A DNA stretch of 64,000 nucleotides from Methylopila henanensis (GCF_042681025.1 NZ_JBHUER010000008.1:350607-414606); one strand, 5' to 3'. Positions 8,907 through 18,328 are shown, counted from the stretch's first letter. Notes: generated from the letters alone by a model not told the origin. Translations and numbers: made by a program.

Positions 8907-9344
8907 TCAGCGCGTCTCGCGCTGGCGCATCGGCATCTCGTCGACGAGCTCGAACAGCTTCGCGGCCTCCAGCGGCTCGCCGGAGCGCAGCTTCTCGCCG
9001 CCGTCCTTGCCGACGAGCACCACCGCGAACGCGTCCTCGGCGACGCCGTACGCCGCGCGCAGGCCTGACGCGTCGAGCGTCGCCGGCGCGCTGCCGCCGG
9101 CGAGCGTGGTGACGCGTTTGGGCCCCACCACAAAGACCGGCATGTCGCGGCTTTCGAGGCCCTCGCGGTCGGACCGCAGCCTCTTGAGCTGGTCGAGCGC
9201 CTGCGGGGCGTCCGGCGCCGGCGCGAATACGACCACCGGCCGCGCCTTGCCGCGGAACGCCTCGAGCCCTTCGGCCACAGCCGGCAGGCTCGTCGCCGCG
9301 GCGAAGGCGGCCAGAAGGCCAGCCATGAGGATCGAACGTCTCAT
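8907..9344 (-). CDS. DUF4174 domain periplasmic protein
   Basis: 145 residues from ATG 9344. A signal peptide (MRRSILMAGLLAAF, cleaved near AVAEG) is followed by a thioredoxin-like DUF4174 domain with segments RPVVVFAPAPDAPQALDQL and AFAVVLVGKDGGEKLR. No CxxC pair is present, so it is not a disulfide oxidoreductase; the family's role is unknown. The frame is open further upstream into the leuB end, but only the 9344 start gives the signal peptide. It lies downstream of leuB on the same strand and may share its transcript. Confidence 0.82.
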   Translation of the reverse strand: MRRSILMAGLLAAFAAATSLPAVAEGLEAFRGKARPVVVFAPAPDAPQALDQLKRLRSDREGLESRDMPVFVVGPKRVTTLAGGSAPATLDASGLRAAYGVAEDAFAVVLVGKDGGEKLRSGEPLEAAKLFELVDEMPMRQRETR

Positions 9345-9402
9345 GACAGGCGAGATGGCCCCGGCGCCGGACGGGTCAAGGGCCCGGCGCCGGGAGCTCC
9401 GT

Positions 9403-10518
9403 TCACGCCGCGAGGAGCTTCTCGAACGCCGCGGCGACGGCCTCGCCCATCTCGGTCGTGCCGACGCGCTTCGCGCCCTCGACATAGATGTCGCCGGTCC
9501 GGTAGCCGTCCGCCAGAACCGCGGCGATGGCGCGGTCGAGCGTGTCGGCGAGGTCCGGCTTGCCCAGCGAATACTTCAGCGCCATGGCGAGGCTCGCGAT
9601 CATGGCGAGCGGGTTGGCGACGCCCTTGCCGGCGATGTCCGGCGCGGAGCCATGCACGGGCTCGTAGAGCGCCTTGCGCTTGCCGGTGACGGGGTCCTCG
9701 GCGCCGAGCGAGGCGGACGGCAGCATGCCGAGCGAGCCGGTCAGCATGGAGGCGACGTCGGACAGGATGTCGCCGAACAGGTTGTCGGTGACGATAACGT
9801 CGAACTGCTTCGGGGCGCGGACGAGCTGCATGCCGAGCGCGTCGGCCAGCATGTGGTCGAGTTTCACGTCCTCGTAGCCCTGCGCGTGGGTCGCGGTGAC
9901 GACCTGGTTCCACAGCAGGCCCGACTTCATGACGTTGCGCTTCTCGGCGGACGTCACGCGGTTTCCGCGCACGCGGGCGAGCTCGAACGCCACCTTGGCG
10001 ATACGCTCGATCTCGTAGGTCTCGTAGACCTGGGTGTCGACGGCGCGCTTCTGGCCGTTCGGCAGATCCGTGATCTCCTTCGGCTCGCCGAAATAGACGC
10101 CGCCGGTGAGCTCGCGCACGATCATCAGGTCGAGCCCGTCCACCAGCTCGCGCTTGAGCGCGGAGGCGTCCGCGAGCGCGGGATAGCAGATCGCCGGGCG
10201 GAGGTTCGCGAACAGCTCCAGGTCCTTGCGCAGGCGCAGCAGGCCGGCTTCCGGGCGATGCTCGTAAGCGACGCCGTCCCACTTCGGGCCGCCGACGGCG
10301 CCGAGCAGCACCGCGTCGGCCGCATGGGCCTTGGCGACGGCCTCGTCGCTGATCGCCTTGCCATAGACGTCGTAGGCGCTGCCGCCGACCAGATCCTCGT
10401 CGATCTCGAACGCGAGCAGCCCCTTCCGCTCGATCACGGCGAGCACGCGGCGGACCTCGGCCATCACCTCCGGGCCGATGCCGTCGCCGGGGAGCAGCAG
10501 GAGCTTGTGGGTCGCCAT
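9403..10518 (-). CDS. leuB: 3-isopropylmalate dehydrogenase
   Basis: 371 residues, the usual length. It oxidises and decarboxylates 3-isopropylmalate to 2-ketoisocaproate in leucine synthesis, NAD dependent, cytoplasmic. Visible family signatures are the N-terminal LLLPGDGIGPEVM, the substrate-binding ELTGGVYFGEPKE, and the metal-binding FDVIVTDNLFGDILSD. The ATG at 10518 is preceded by CGAGGA. Downstream on the same strand come the DUF4174 gene and asd, with one small gene between them on the other strand. No leuC or leuD is in the window. Confidence 0.97.
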   Translation of the reverse strand: MATHKLLLLPGDGIGPEVMAEVRRVLAVIERKGLLAFEIDEDLVGGSAYDVYGKAISDEAVAKAHAADAVLLGAVGGPKWDGVAYEHRPEAGLLRLRKDLELFANLRPAICYPALADASALKRELVDGLDLMIVRELTGGVYFGEPKEITDLPNGQKRAVDTQVYETYEIERIAKVAFELARVRGNRVTSAEKRNVMKSGLLWNQVVTATHAQGYEDVKLDHMLADALGMQLVRAPKQFDVIVTDNLFGDILSDVASMLTGSLGMLPSASLGAEDPVTGKRKALYEPVHGSAPDIAGKGVANPLAMIASLAMALKYSLGKPDLADTLDRAIAAVLADGYRTGDIYVEGAKRVGTTEMGEAVAAAFEKLLAA

Positions 10519-10631
10519 GGGGTGTCCTCGTCGATGTCGTCACGAACACGCTGACGCGCGCCGCTGCGCCTTTTGACTGGACGGACTGCGCTTGGCAAGC
10601 TTGTCCCCCCGCGATCATTCCAGAGGCATCA

Positions 10632-11219
10632 ATGGAGCCGGTCGTCTCCGGTCACGACGCCTATTTTCACGTGCGTATCATCATCGGCATGGTGGTGGGG
10701 CTTTCGATATCGAGGCTGCTGACCGGCCTCGCGCGCTTCGTTCAGCACCCTTCCGGAAAAACGATCTATCCGATCCATCTTGGATGGACGTTTTTCATGT
10801 TCCTGCTGATCATTCATTTCTGGTGGTTCGAGTTTCGTCTTACAGACCTACACCACTGGTCGTTCGAACTCTATATTTTTGTAATATTCTACGCGTGCCT
10901 GATATTTCTTGCCAGCACGCTGCTCTATCCCGACAAGATGGACGAATATAAGGGCTATCGGGAATATTTCGTCTCCAGACGGGGATGGTTCTTCAGTCTT
11001 CTGGCGCTGATCTTCCTGGTGGACATCGCGGACACCGCCCTCAAGGGCGGGGCGTATTTCGCCTCCTTCGGGATCGAGTATCCGCTGCGCAACATCGGCT
11101 ACGCGACCGCCTTCCTCGTCGCCGCCATGGTCTCGAACCCGCGCTTCCACGCGGGTCTCGTCATCGCGGCGATCGGCTACCAGATCGTCTGGATTCTGAG
11201 GCTGTTCGACAGCCTCTGA
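10632..11219 (+). CDS. Hypothetical multi-pass membrane protein
   Basis: 195 residues with about five or six hydrophobic segments (roughly residues 18-36, 50-66, 78-96, 117-135, 150-165 and 172-190). Aromatic residues are unusually common (IHFWWFEFRL), and local base composition is less GC-rich than its neighbours. Charged loops such as PDKMDEYKGYREYF separate the helices. AGAGG precedes the ATG. I do not recognise a family. It is divergent from leuB and convergent with gloA, so no operon context helps. Confidence 0.75.
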   Translation: MEPVVSGHDAYFHVRIIIGMVVGLSISRLLTGLARFVQHPSGKTIYPIHLGWTFFMFLLIIHFWWFEFRLTDLHHWSFELYIFVIFYACLIFLASTLLYPDKMDEYKGYREYFVSRRGWFFSLLALIFLVDIADTALKGGAYFASFGIEYPLRNIGYATAFLVAAMVSNPRFHAGLVIAAIGYQIVWILRLFDSL

Positions 11220-11265
11220 GAATCGCTCCGGGAGAGCCCGGCGCGGCCGCCGGCCCCGCTCGTCG

Positions 11266-11661
11266 TCAGACGAACCGCCCGCCGCGCTTCAGCACCTCGA
11301 TCTTGTAGCCGTCGGGATCGCTGACGAAGAAGAACCGCGCGAAGGGCTTTCCGTCCCGGTCCATCTGCTTCAGCGCGCCGGGGTTGAGGCCGGCGGCCTC
11401 GAAGCGGGCGTGCTCCGCGTCGAGATCGTCGACCGAGACGGCGAGATGGCCGTAGCCGTTTCCGAGGTCATAGGGCTCGCTGCGGCCGGCGTTGACCGTC
11501 AGCTCCAGTTCGAAGCCGGTCTCCGGGTTCGACAGGTAGATCAGCGTGAAGCCGTCGAACGGATAGCGGTCCGCGACCTTGAGGCCGAAGGCGGTCTCGT
11601 AGAACGCGAGCGAGCGCGCCTCGTCGAGCACGCGGATCATCGAGTGGATCATCTTGGCCAT
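11266..11661 (-). CDS. gloA: Lactoylglutathione lyase (glyoxalase I)
   Basis: 131 residues, the normal bacterial length. It isomerises the hemithioacetal of methylglyoxal and glutathione to S-lactoylglutathione in the cytoplasm. Two beta-alpha-beta-beta-beta repeats are visible, and likely metal ligands are H6, E53, H72 and E122, matching the His/Glu set of the nickel-type enzymes. The family signature IRVLDEARSLAFYETAFGLK is intact. It stands alone between a membrane-protein gene and the giant TPR gene. Confidence 0.94.
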   Translation of the reverse strand: MAKMIHSMIRVLDEARSLAFYETAFGLKVADRYPFDGFTLIYLSNPETGFELELTVNAGRSEPYDLGNGYGHLAVSVDDLDAEHARFEAAGLNPGALKQMDRDGKPFARFFFVSDPDGYKIEVLKRGGRFV

Positions 11662-11730
11662 GGGTGGTCCCGCCGTGGGCTGGAGTGAGCTCGCCGCTTC
11701 TATAGCGCGGTTCGCGCCGGGCGCGAGCCG

Positions 11731-14700
11731 TCAGCCGGGACGGGAGGCCGAGGCGTCGGCCGCATGGTCCGCGCCCGGCTTCGCAGGCTCGCCGTCGCGG
11801 CTGCGGTATTCCTTGAGGAAGCCTTCCAGCAGCGAGGTCGCCGCGATCGAGCGCGCGATCTCGCGGAACGCCTCTCCGCGCGCCTCGATCGGCGCGGTGA
11901 CGATCTCGAACGCCTGCGCGTCGCGGCTGTCGGCCATCTTGGGCGCGAACTTCTGGCGGATGCGGTCGAGCCCAAGCGCGTCGTCGGCGAGCGACAGCGC
12001 GATCGCGACGCGCATCACGTCGGCGCGGGAGGCCGCGTCGAGCGGCTCAGCCGCGCGCCACGCCGCGCCGAGCGAAGCCTCCAGCGCCTCGCCGGCCTCG
12101 CGCCAGCGATGCGCCGACCACAGGATGTCGGCCTTCAGCCGCGCGCCGTCGCGCCCCTCGAGTCCCTCGGCCATCTCCAGGGCGAGCTCGGGACGGCCGG
12201 TCTGGGCCAGAGCGCGCGCCTCCAGCAGAAGCCGCGAACGCACCAGCGAGGCCGGCAGGTCGGCCTGCCGGGTCTTCTGCAGCAGGCGCACGGCGTCGGC
12301 GGGGCGGCCGTTCATCAGCTGCACCAGCGCGGCGCGCGACGCCACCTGGGCGCGTGCGGCGCCGGTCAGGCGGTGGTCGACCTGATATTCGAGCAGGTCC
12401 GCGGCCTGATCCAGCAGGTCGACCTCCACCAGCTTATCGGCGAGGCGGCGCACCAGCTCGTCGCCGCGCCGGCCGGTCGGGCTGAGCTCCTGGAAATCGT
12501 AGAACAGCGCCAGCGCGTCGAGCTTCGGCATGCGGTCGACGGCGCCGCCGAGGAACAGGTCGGTGAAGCGCGCCTGCATGCGGTCCTGCAGCGCGCGGGT
12601 CTCGTCGGCGTCGGGGAAGGCCTGCACCGCGGTCTTCAGCGTGGTGAAGGCGTCGCGCCAGCGCTCGGCGTCGGCGTAGAGCCCCGCAAGCTTCGCCAGC
12701 GCTTCGGCCTCGATCCAGTCTCCGCGCCAGCCGGTGACGAGCCGCTCCAGCGCCGCGACGCCGTCCGTCGCGGGCGTCTTGCCGGTCTGGAGGCCGAGTT
12801 CCACCTGGCGCAGCTCGGCCTCGGCCGCGGCGATCGGATCGTGGCCGCGCGCCACCACGGCGAAGGCCGCGAAGGCGCGATCGGGCTGGTCGAGCGTCGC
12901 CAGCACACGGCCGCGCAGCACCTCGCGGGCGGCGAGGCCCCGCGGCGCCGGCAGCACGTCGAGCTGGTCGAGCGCTGCGGCGGCGGTCGCCGCGTCGCCG
13001 GCGTCGAGCGCGAGCTCGACCTCGAGCTCCACGAAGCGGGCGCGCACCATCGGCGGCAGGCCGCCGAGCGCGGAACGCCCCTGCCGGAACGCGGCGCGGG
13101 CGGGCTCGGGGCGGCCGTCGCTCCATTCGACCTGCGCACGCCACAGCGCGGCCTCGGGATTCAGCGCGAGCGCGGGGGCGGACAGGATCGCGCGAGCGAG
13201 CTTCGGCCGGTCGAGCGCGGCGGCGGCCGCCCCGCGCAGCAGGGCGACGTCGGCTTCGCGCTCCGACAGCGGATCGTCGCTGACGGCGGCGTCGAGCACT
13301 GCCTTGGCGTCGGCGACCATGCCGCGCAGAAGATAGAACCGCGCCAGCGCCACGCGCGCGTCGGTCCGCGCCTCGGGCGGCGAGAGCGAAGCGGCCTCGA
13401 GCAGGGCGCGCTCGCGCTTGAGATAGGGGCCCGCCGTCTCCTCCGCCGCGGCCTCGCCCAGGACCAGCGGCGTCGCGTCGGAGGCCACGGCCGAGACCGT
13501 CGGCTCCACCCGCGACAGGGCGAGCCCGGCGTCGCGTTCGATGCGGAGGTCGTCGAGGGCGGCGACGAGGCGCACGTCGTCGGCCAGCGGCGCGACGACC
13601 ACGCCATGGGCGGTCGGAAGCAGCGTCAGCTCGACGAAGGCTTGCGGGCGCAGGGCGCCGCGCGCCGGCGCCTGAAGCGTCGCCACGATCAGTTCGTCGC
13701 CGACCTCCGGGTCCGCGAGCCGCCGCACCGTTCCGACGCCGTCGACCTTGGCGACGAGCGCCGCGCGTCCGGCGCGGCTGAAATCCGGCGCGAAGCGGAC
13801 GGGCTCCGCCGCGCCGACCATGTCGTCGCCGAGCGAGACGACCCAGGAGCCGCCGTCCTGCGCCGCGGTGACGAACCGCGGCTCCCTCAGCCGCATGCGC
13901 AGCGCCTGGCCGCGCTCGACGGCGAACGGCTCGACCGCCTCGATCGCCCCGCGCGAGGCGGCGACCAGACCGTCGACCGCGATCGGCCCGGCGTCGTCGA
14001 ACACCGCCCACAGCGTGCGGCCGCGCAGCGCGACCGCGGCCGCCGTCGCCTTGCCGAAGGGGAAGGCGATCCGGATCGATTCGCCGGAAAAGCTGAGGGC
14101 CGCGCTCGCGGGCGTGCTTTTGACCGGCGCGGGCGGGCTTTCGGACGGCGCGGGCGAGGGCGTCGACGCCGCCATCGCGACAGGCGCCGCCGCCGGAACC
14201 GGAGCCGGCTCCGCGATCCGGTGGAGATTGGCCTCAGGTTCGGCGCGGGCCGGCGCGGCCGCGAGGAGCGGCTTGGCGGCGGGCTTCGGCGCCGCCTGAG
14301 CCGTGACGGGCGCCGGCCGTTCGGGCGCAGGAGCCGGCGTCTCCGCATGGGCCGCGGACGCCGGCGCGGCCGGCGCCGGTTCGTCATGGGGCGCAGCGAC
14401 CGGGGCGGCGGAGACGGCCGCGGCCGAAGGGTCGCGGTCGTCCTCCGCGCGGTCGATGTCGAGGATGTAGGAGCCGTCTTCGCGGAAGCCGCGCACGGCC
14501 ACCGCCTTGGGCGCGGGGACAGTGACGGTGATCGCGCCTTCCGACCGCTCGACGCCGATGGCGGTGAGCGCGGCCGGCAGGCGGGCCTTGGCGGCCGCGA
14601 GATCGAACGGCAGCGGCGCGCCGATGGTGAGCAGCGCCATGTCGCCGATGCGGCGCAGGTCAGCCGGCACGGAATCGTCGAGCTTGAACACCAGCCGGCG

Positions 14701-15225
14701 GAAGGTCGGGTTGGTCGCGCCCTGCACGGTGAGCGGCGTCAGCTTCATGAGCCGGCGCCGCTCGGCCTCGATCCGGGCCGCGCGGGCCGCGCGCGCCTCC
14801 TGGCCGAGCGCGGCCAGCGCCTCCTTCGGCGGCCCGGGCGGCATGCCGGCCCAGTTCGGCGGCAGCAGGTCGACGTAAAGCGTCTCGCCGGCCTCGATCA
14901 CGTTGAGCTTCATGGCGCGGTTGAGCGCCATCCTGAGCGCGGAGCCGTCCGGATCGCGCCGGACGACGCCGACGAGGTCGCCCAAGCCCTTGCTCAGACC
15001 CGCGGTCTCAAGCTGGACGGGCGCGCCGAAGTTCACCACCAGCACGCCGTTCGAGAGCCGGACGTCGCTCTTCGGCAGCTGGTCGAAGGCGAAGGTCAGG
15101 CGGACATAGCCCTCGGGCGCGCGGGCGGCCGTCGCGGTCCCGGTCGCGGCGCGCGCGTCTCCCGGCCCGCCGGCGACCGCCAGCAGCAGAGCAAGCACCC
15201 ACGCCGTCATCCGTCCGAGCGCCAC
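11731..15225 (-). CDS. Giant TPR protein linked to the flagellar cluster
   Basis: 1164 residues. A signal peptide (hydrophobic core to about residue 27) is followed by an N-terminal beta-rich region with AMIN-like strands (to about 270). A Pro/Ala-rich linker follows (about 285-375), then a second beta-rich region. The long C-terminal part is helical and TPR-like (about 590-1140). It is probably periplasmic or envelope-attached. It is the last gene of the leftward fliL-fliM-DUF6468-motE set, 114 bases after motE, so a role in motor or flagellar assembly is inferred. The start shown is a GTG; the ATG at 15210 is an alternative. Specific function unknown. Confidence 0.8.
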   Translation of the reverse strand: MALGRMTAWVLALLLAVAGGPGDARAATGTATAARAPEGYVRLTFAFDQLPKSDVRLSNGVLVVNFGAPVQLETAGLSKGLGDLVGVVRRDPDGSALRMALNRAMKLNVIEAGETLYVDLLPPNWAGMPPGPPKEALAALGQEARAARAARIEAERRRLMKLTPLTVQGATNPTFRRLVFKLDDSVPADLRRIGDMALLTIGAPLPFDLAAAKARLPAALTAIGVERSEGAITVTVPAPKAVAVRGFREDGSYILDIDRAEDDRDPSAAAVSAAPVAAPHDEPAPAAPASAAHAETPAPAPERPAPVTAQAAPKPAAKPLLAAAPARAEPEANLHRIAEPAPVPAAAPVAMAASTPSPAPSESPPAPVKSTPASAALSFSGESIRIAFPFGKATAAAVALRGRTLWAVFDDAGPIAVDGLVAASRGAIEAVEPFAVERGQALRMRLREPRFVTAAQDGGSWVVSLGDDMVGAAEPVRFAPDFSRAGRAALVAKVDGVGTVRRLADPEVGDELIVATLQAPARGALRPQAFVELTLLPTAHGVVVAPLADDVRLVAALDDLRIERDAGLALSRVEPTVSAVASDATPLVLGEAAAEETAGPYLKRERALLEAASLSPPEARTDARVALARFYLLRGMVADAKAVLDAAVSDDPLSEREADVALLRGAAAAALDRPKLARAILSAPALALNPEAALWRAQVEWSDGRPEPARAAFRQGRSALGGLPPMVRARFVELEVELALDAGDAATAAAALDQLDVLPAPRGLAAREVLRGRVLATLDQPDRAFAAFAVVARGHDPIAAAEAELRQVELGLQTGKTPATDGVAALERLVTGWRGDWIEAEALAKLAGLYADAERWRDAFTTLKTAVQAFPDADETRALQDRMQARFTDLFLGGAVDRMPKLDALALFYDFQELSPTGRRGDELVRRLADKLVEVDLLDQAADLLEYQVDHRLTGAARAQVASRAALVQLMNGRPADAVRLLQKTRQADLPASLVRSRLLLEARALAQTGRPELALEMAEGLEGRDGARLKADILWSAHRWREAGEALEASLGAAWRAAEPLDAASRADVMRVAIALSLADDALGLDRIRQKFAPKMADSRDAQAFEIVTAPIEARGEAFREIARSIAATSLLEGFLKEYRSRDGEPAKPGADHAADASASRPG

Positions 15226-15339
15226 CGGCTTATCGGTCCCCGCAGCCGAGCGCGGCCGACGGGCCGCCTCTCGCTTACGTCTTACCGGCCAAGCCGTTGG
15301 TGGAAGGTTACCGCCGGAGCGGGAATCGGCGCCTGCGGC

Positions 15340-16029
15340 TCAGCGGCCCTCGATCTTCGGCAGTTCGCTGACGGCGACGGGAGCCGGCGTCTCCGTCTTG
15401 TCGCCGTCGCCGCGGGCGAGCGCGACGGTCAGCTTCTGCGCCGCCTCGGGCGACATCTTGCCGAGAATCTCCGACAGCTTGCGCGGGTTCATGCGCCGCG
15501 CCACCTCGAAGCGGACGCCCGGCTCCAGATCGTCGAAGATGCGCGCGGCCTCCTTCACCTTCATCCCCTCGTACATGGTGATAAGGTTCTTGAGCTTGGT
15601 CTTCTCCTCCTCGGCCCGGCGCGCATCGGAGGCGGCGACCTGCTCTTCCAGCCGGCGCAGCTCGATCAGGCGCTCGTCCATGCGCTTCTCGGCGGCCTTC
15701 AGCAGGTTCTCGCGCAGGTCGAGGTCGTCGGAGCGCTCCTCGAGCGCCGCGCGGCGCTTCTGCAGGGCCTCGAGCAGCGCGCGCTCGGACGGCGAGACGT
15801 CCGGCGGAGGCGGGGCGGCGGGGGCTTTCGCGGCCATCGGCGCAGGGTCCGCGGCCGGAGCCTCCCCGCCATGGGCGGCGGGCTCGGGCGCGGCGGCGGG
15901 CGAAGCGGCCGCCGGGCCCGCGAACAGGTAGGAGCTGTGGGTCATCAGGCCCATGGCCTTCAGCGACAGCAGCGCGGCCGCCGCGATGATCACCACGGGC
16001 ATGAGGTGGAGCCGCAGACGCGAGGTCAT
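15340..16029 (-). CDS. motE: MotE-family flagellar protein
   Basis: 229 residues: a signal-anchor helix (about 9-30), a Pro/Ala-rich linker, a coiled coil (about 80-140, LLEALQKRRAALEERSDDL) and a C-terminal MgtE-N-like helical module (EAARIFDDLEPGVRFEVARR). This matches MotE, described in Sinorhizobium as a periplasmic chaperone for the motor protein MotC. The start ATG overlaps the stop of the preceding gene in an ATGA, which fixes both start and operon. MotC itself is not in the window. Confidence 0.85.
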   Translation of the reverse strand: MTSRLRLHLMPVVIIAAAALLSLKAMGLMTHSSYLFAGPAAASPAAAPEPAAHGGEAPAADPAPMAAKAPAAPPPPDVSPSERALLEALQKRRAALEERSDDLDLRENLLKAAEKRMDERLIELRRLEEQVAASDARRAEEEKTKLKNLITMYEGMKVKEAARIFDDLEPGVRFEVARRMNPRKLSEILGKMSPEAAQKLTVALARGDGDKTETPAPVAVSELPKIEGR

Positions 16030-16607
16030 GCCGGCGCCCCGGAGCTGAGCGCCCTCACCCGCGAGGCGAACATCTCGGCGGCGGCGGCGGTGGCGGCCGA
16101 GCGTCCGAGCGGCGACGGCGCCGGGATCGCGCGGCGCCGCTGCGGCGCCGGCTCGCGCTCGACCTCGCGCCGCAGCTCGGCGACCGCTTCCGCCTCGGCG
16201 CGGGCGGCGAGCCGGGCGGCTTCGCGTTCGTGGTCGCGGCGGGCGGCCTCGGCGCGGATCACCTCCTGCGAGGCGTGCTCGCGCGCCGCCTTGGCGATCT
16301 TGGCGATCTGCTCGATCACCTGCTCGCCGTGGGCGAGCTGCTGGGAGATCGCGCCGGAGACCTGCTCGGCGCGGGCGAGCCGCTCGGCCAGCGTCTCCTC
16401 GCAGACGCCGAGCGTGGAGCGGAGCGCGACGATCGCCCGCTCCGCGCCATGGGTCGCGGCGACGAGCTCGGTGATGGTCTCGCGCATCACGCCCTCGTCG
16501 GCGCGTAGCCGCGACAGCCGGCGGTTCAGCACCGCGCAATAGGCGATGGTCGCCACCAGCAGGATCGCGACGAGCGATTCGATCGCAAGCCCCACGACGT
16601 TCTGCAT
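16026..16607 (-). CDS. DUF6468 flagellar-cluster protein with membrane anchor
   Basis: 193 residues with an N-terminal membrane helix (about 4-25) and then a long charged coiled coil (ERLARAEQVSGAISQQLAHG and beyond), ending in a basic tail. It matches the DUF6468 family seen beside fliM in alphaproteobacteria; the molecular role is not established. Its ATG overlaps the fliM stop (TGATG) and its stop overlaps the motE start, so all three are coupled in translation. Confidence 0.8.
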   Translation of the reverse strand: MQNVVGLAIESLVAILLVATIAYCAVLNRRLSRLRADEGVMRETITELVAATHGAERAIVALRSTLGVCEETLAERLARAEQVSGAISQQLAHGEQVIEQIAKIAKAAREHASQEVIRAEAARRDHEREAARLAARAEAEAVAELRREVEREPAPQRRRAIPAPSPLGRSAATAAAAEMFASRVRALSSGAPA

Positions 16608-17767
16608 CACGACGCCTCCTTGCGCATGTCGCCCGCGGCTTCGAAGGCCGCGAGCGTGGTGCGCGACCGCCGGAGCGGATGCGCGATCTGCACCGCCACG
16701 TGCTCCCCGGCCCGGCCCATGCGGCCCTCGGTCAGAACCTGGTCGCCGCAACGAAGCTGGACGAGGTCGTCGGGCTTCACCTCGAGCATCAGCGTGTCGC
16801 CGACGTCGAGATCGAGGATGGTGCGCAGCGGCAGCTTCTTCTCGTAGAGCACGGCGTGGACCTCGGCCTTGGCCGACCAGATCTCGGTCGCGAGATGGCC
16901 TTCCCAGGTGGCGTCGCGGCCGAACTTCTCGCCCATGAACTGCTGCAGCAGCACGTCGCGGATCGGCTCGATCGTGGCGTAGGGCAGCAGCATCTCGATC
17001 ACGCCGCCGCGGTCCTCCATGTCGATCCGGAGCTTGACCAGGATCGCGGCGTTCGCGGGCCGGGTGATGGCGGCGAACTTCGGGTTGGTCTCCAGCCGGT
17101 CGAGCGTGAAATCGACCACGCTGATCGGACGGAACGCCTGCTCGGCGTCAGCGAGCACCACCTCGATCATGCGCTGCACGAGGCTGGTCTCGATCGTGGT
17201 GTAGGGCCGGCCCTCGACCTTCATGGTGGCGACGCCGCGGCGGCCGCCGAGCAGCACGTCGATGATCGAGTAGATCAGCGCGCTGTCGACCGTCATCAGG
17301 CCGAGGCCGTCCCACTGCGGCGCCTTGAACACCGACAGGATCGCCGGCAGCGGGATCGAGTTGAGGTAGTCGCCGAACCGCACCGACTTGATGCCGTCGA
17401 GCGAGACCTCGACATTGTCGGAAGTGAAGTTGCGCAAGGATGTCGTGAGCAGCCGGACCAGCCGGTCGAACACGATCTCGAGCATCGGCAGGCGCTCGTA
17501 GGACACGAGCGCCGAATTGATGATCGCGCGGATGCCGGACTGCTCGGACAGGCCGAGCTCGTCGGGGTTGAAGCCCAGCAGGCCGTCGACCTCGTCCTGG
17601 CTCAGGATGCGGTCGGCGGCCTTGCGCTCGACGACGTCCGGCTGCATCGGCGCGAGCTTGGCGGCCCATTCGGCGGCCGCCTCCTCGTCCTCGCCGACCT
17701 GCTCGGCCATCGCCGCGCCCCACTCCGCGGCGAGGTTCGCGTCGAAATCGTCGTCACCGCCCGCCAT
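16607..17767 (-). CDS. fliM: Flagellar motor switch protein FliM
   Basis: 386 residues. FliM forms the cytoplasmic C-ring, binds phosphorylated CheY through its N-terminal motif and sets rotation direction. The CheY-binding/N-terminal signature ILSQDEVDGLLG is at residues 54-65, followed by the FliM middle domain (TTSLRNFTSDNVEVSL) and a C-terminal SpoA-type domain (LDVGDTLMLEVKPDDLVQLR). It carries an acidic extension of about 50 residues before the usual start, with AEW repeated at 14-16 and 32-34. It follows fliL in the leftward operon. Confidence 0.97.
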   Translation of the reverse strand: MAGGDDDFDANLAAEWGAAMAEQVGEDEEAAAEWAAKLAPMQPDVVERKAADRILSQDEVDGLLGFNPDELGLSEQSGIRAIINSALVSYERLPMLEIVFDRLVRLLTTSLRNFTSDNVEVSLDGIKSVRFGDYLNSIPLPAILSVFKAPQWDGLGLMTVDSALIYSIIDVLLGGRRGVATMKVEGRPYTTIETSLVQRMIEVVLADAEQAFRPISVVDFTLDRLETNPKFAAITRPANAAILVKLRIDMEDRGGVIEMLLPYATIEPIRDVLLQQFMGEKFGRDATWEGHLATEIWSAKAEVHAVLYEKKLPLRTILDLDVGDTLMLEVKPDDLVQLRCGDQVLTEGRMGRAGEHVAVQIAHPLRRSRTTLAAFEAAGDMRKEAS

Positions 17768-17794
17768 GGCCCTACGCTCCGCCGGCCGCGCCCG

Positions 17795-18328
17795 TCACTG
17801 GACCACGATGTCCTTGAACAGCACCGCGTCGGCCTTGGCCGGCGCGATCGCCACGTTGACCCGGCGGAGCAGCTCCTCCTTCAGGCGGTAGACGCCCGAG
17901 GAGCCGCGCAGGTCGGCGGGACGCATCTCGCGCAGGTGGGTCTGGAAGCTGTCGATCACGCGCGGCATCAGCGGCTTGATCGCGTTGACGAGGTCCGGGC
18001 TCGCCACCTCGAGCGCGACCGTCATGCGCACATATTGCTGCCGGTCGGCGTCGGAGCCCGCGAGGTTGACCGTCATTTCGGGCAATTCCACGAAACTCGC
18101 CGGCGCGTTGATCGCGAGCGAAGGCGCGGTCACGCCATGCGCGCTGACGGCGCCGCCGCCATGGCCGCCCGCCTCGGCGTGGGCCTCGCCCTTCTTCTTG
18201 CCGAGGACGAGATAGGCGCCGGCCCCGCTGCCGATCAGGACGGCCGCCGCGGCGGCCCCGATGATGACGAGCTTCTTCCTGGACTTCGGCTTCGCCGCCG
18301 CGCCGTCCGCTCCGGTCTCTTCCGCCAT
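17795..18328 (-). CDS. fliL: Flagellar basal-body protein FliL
   Basis: 177 residues: a short cytoplasmic Lys-rich start, one membrane helix (about 20-42), a Gly/His-rich linker, and the periplasmic FliL domain (YVRMTVALEVASPDLVNAIKP, ending LFKDIVVQ). FliL supports the stator at the base of the flagellum. The ATG at 18328 was preferred to the long upstream frame because it begins the normal FliL N-terminus. It is the first gene of the leftward block; repeated GGTTAACG sites lie 56-86 bases upstream and may control it. Confidence 0.93.
   Translation of the reverse strand: MAEETGADGAAAKPKSRKKLVIIGAAAAAVLIGSGAGAYLVLGKKKGEAHAEAGGHGGGAVSAHGVTAPSLAINAPASFVELPEMTVNLAGSDADRQQYVRMTVALEVASPDLVNAIKPLMPRVIDSFQTHLREMRPADLRGSSGVYRLKEELLRRVNVAIAPAKADAVLFKDIVVQ

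Noticed and set aside
13887..14387. Arg/Pro-rich repetitive frame
   Set aside because: Out-of-frame reading of the Pro/Ala-rich linker of the large TPR protein, not a separate basic protein.
11764..16542. 1592-codon open frame on the plus strand
   Set aside because: It runs antisense across the TPR, motE and DUF6468 genes and their spacers, and has no recognisable domain; a GC-bias shadow.
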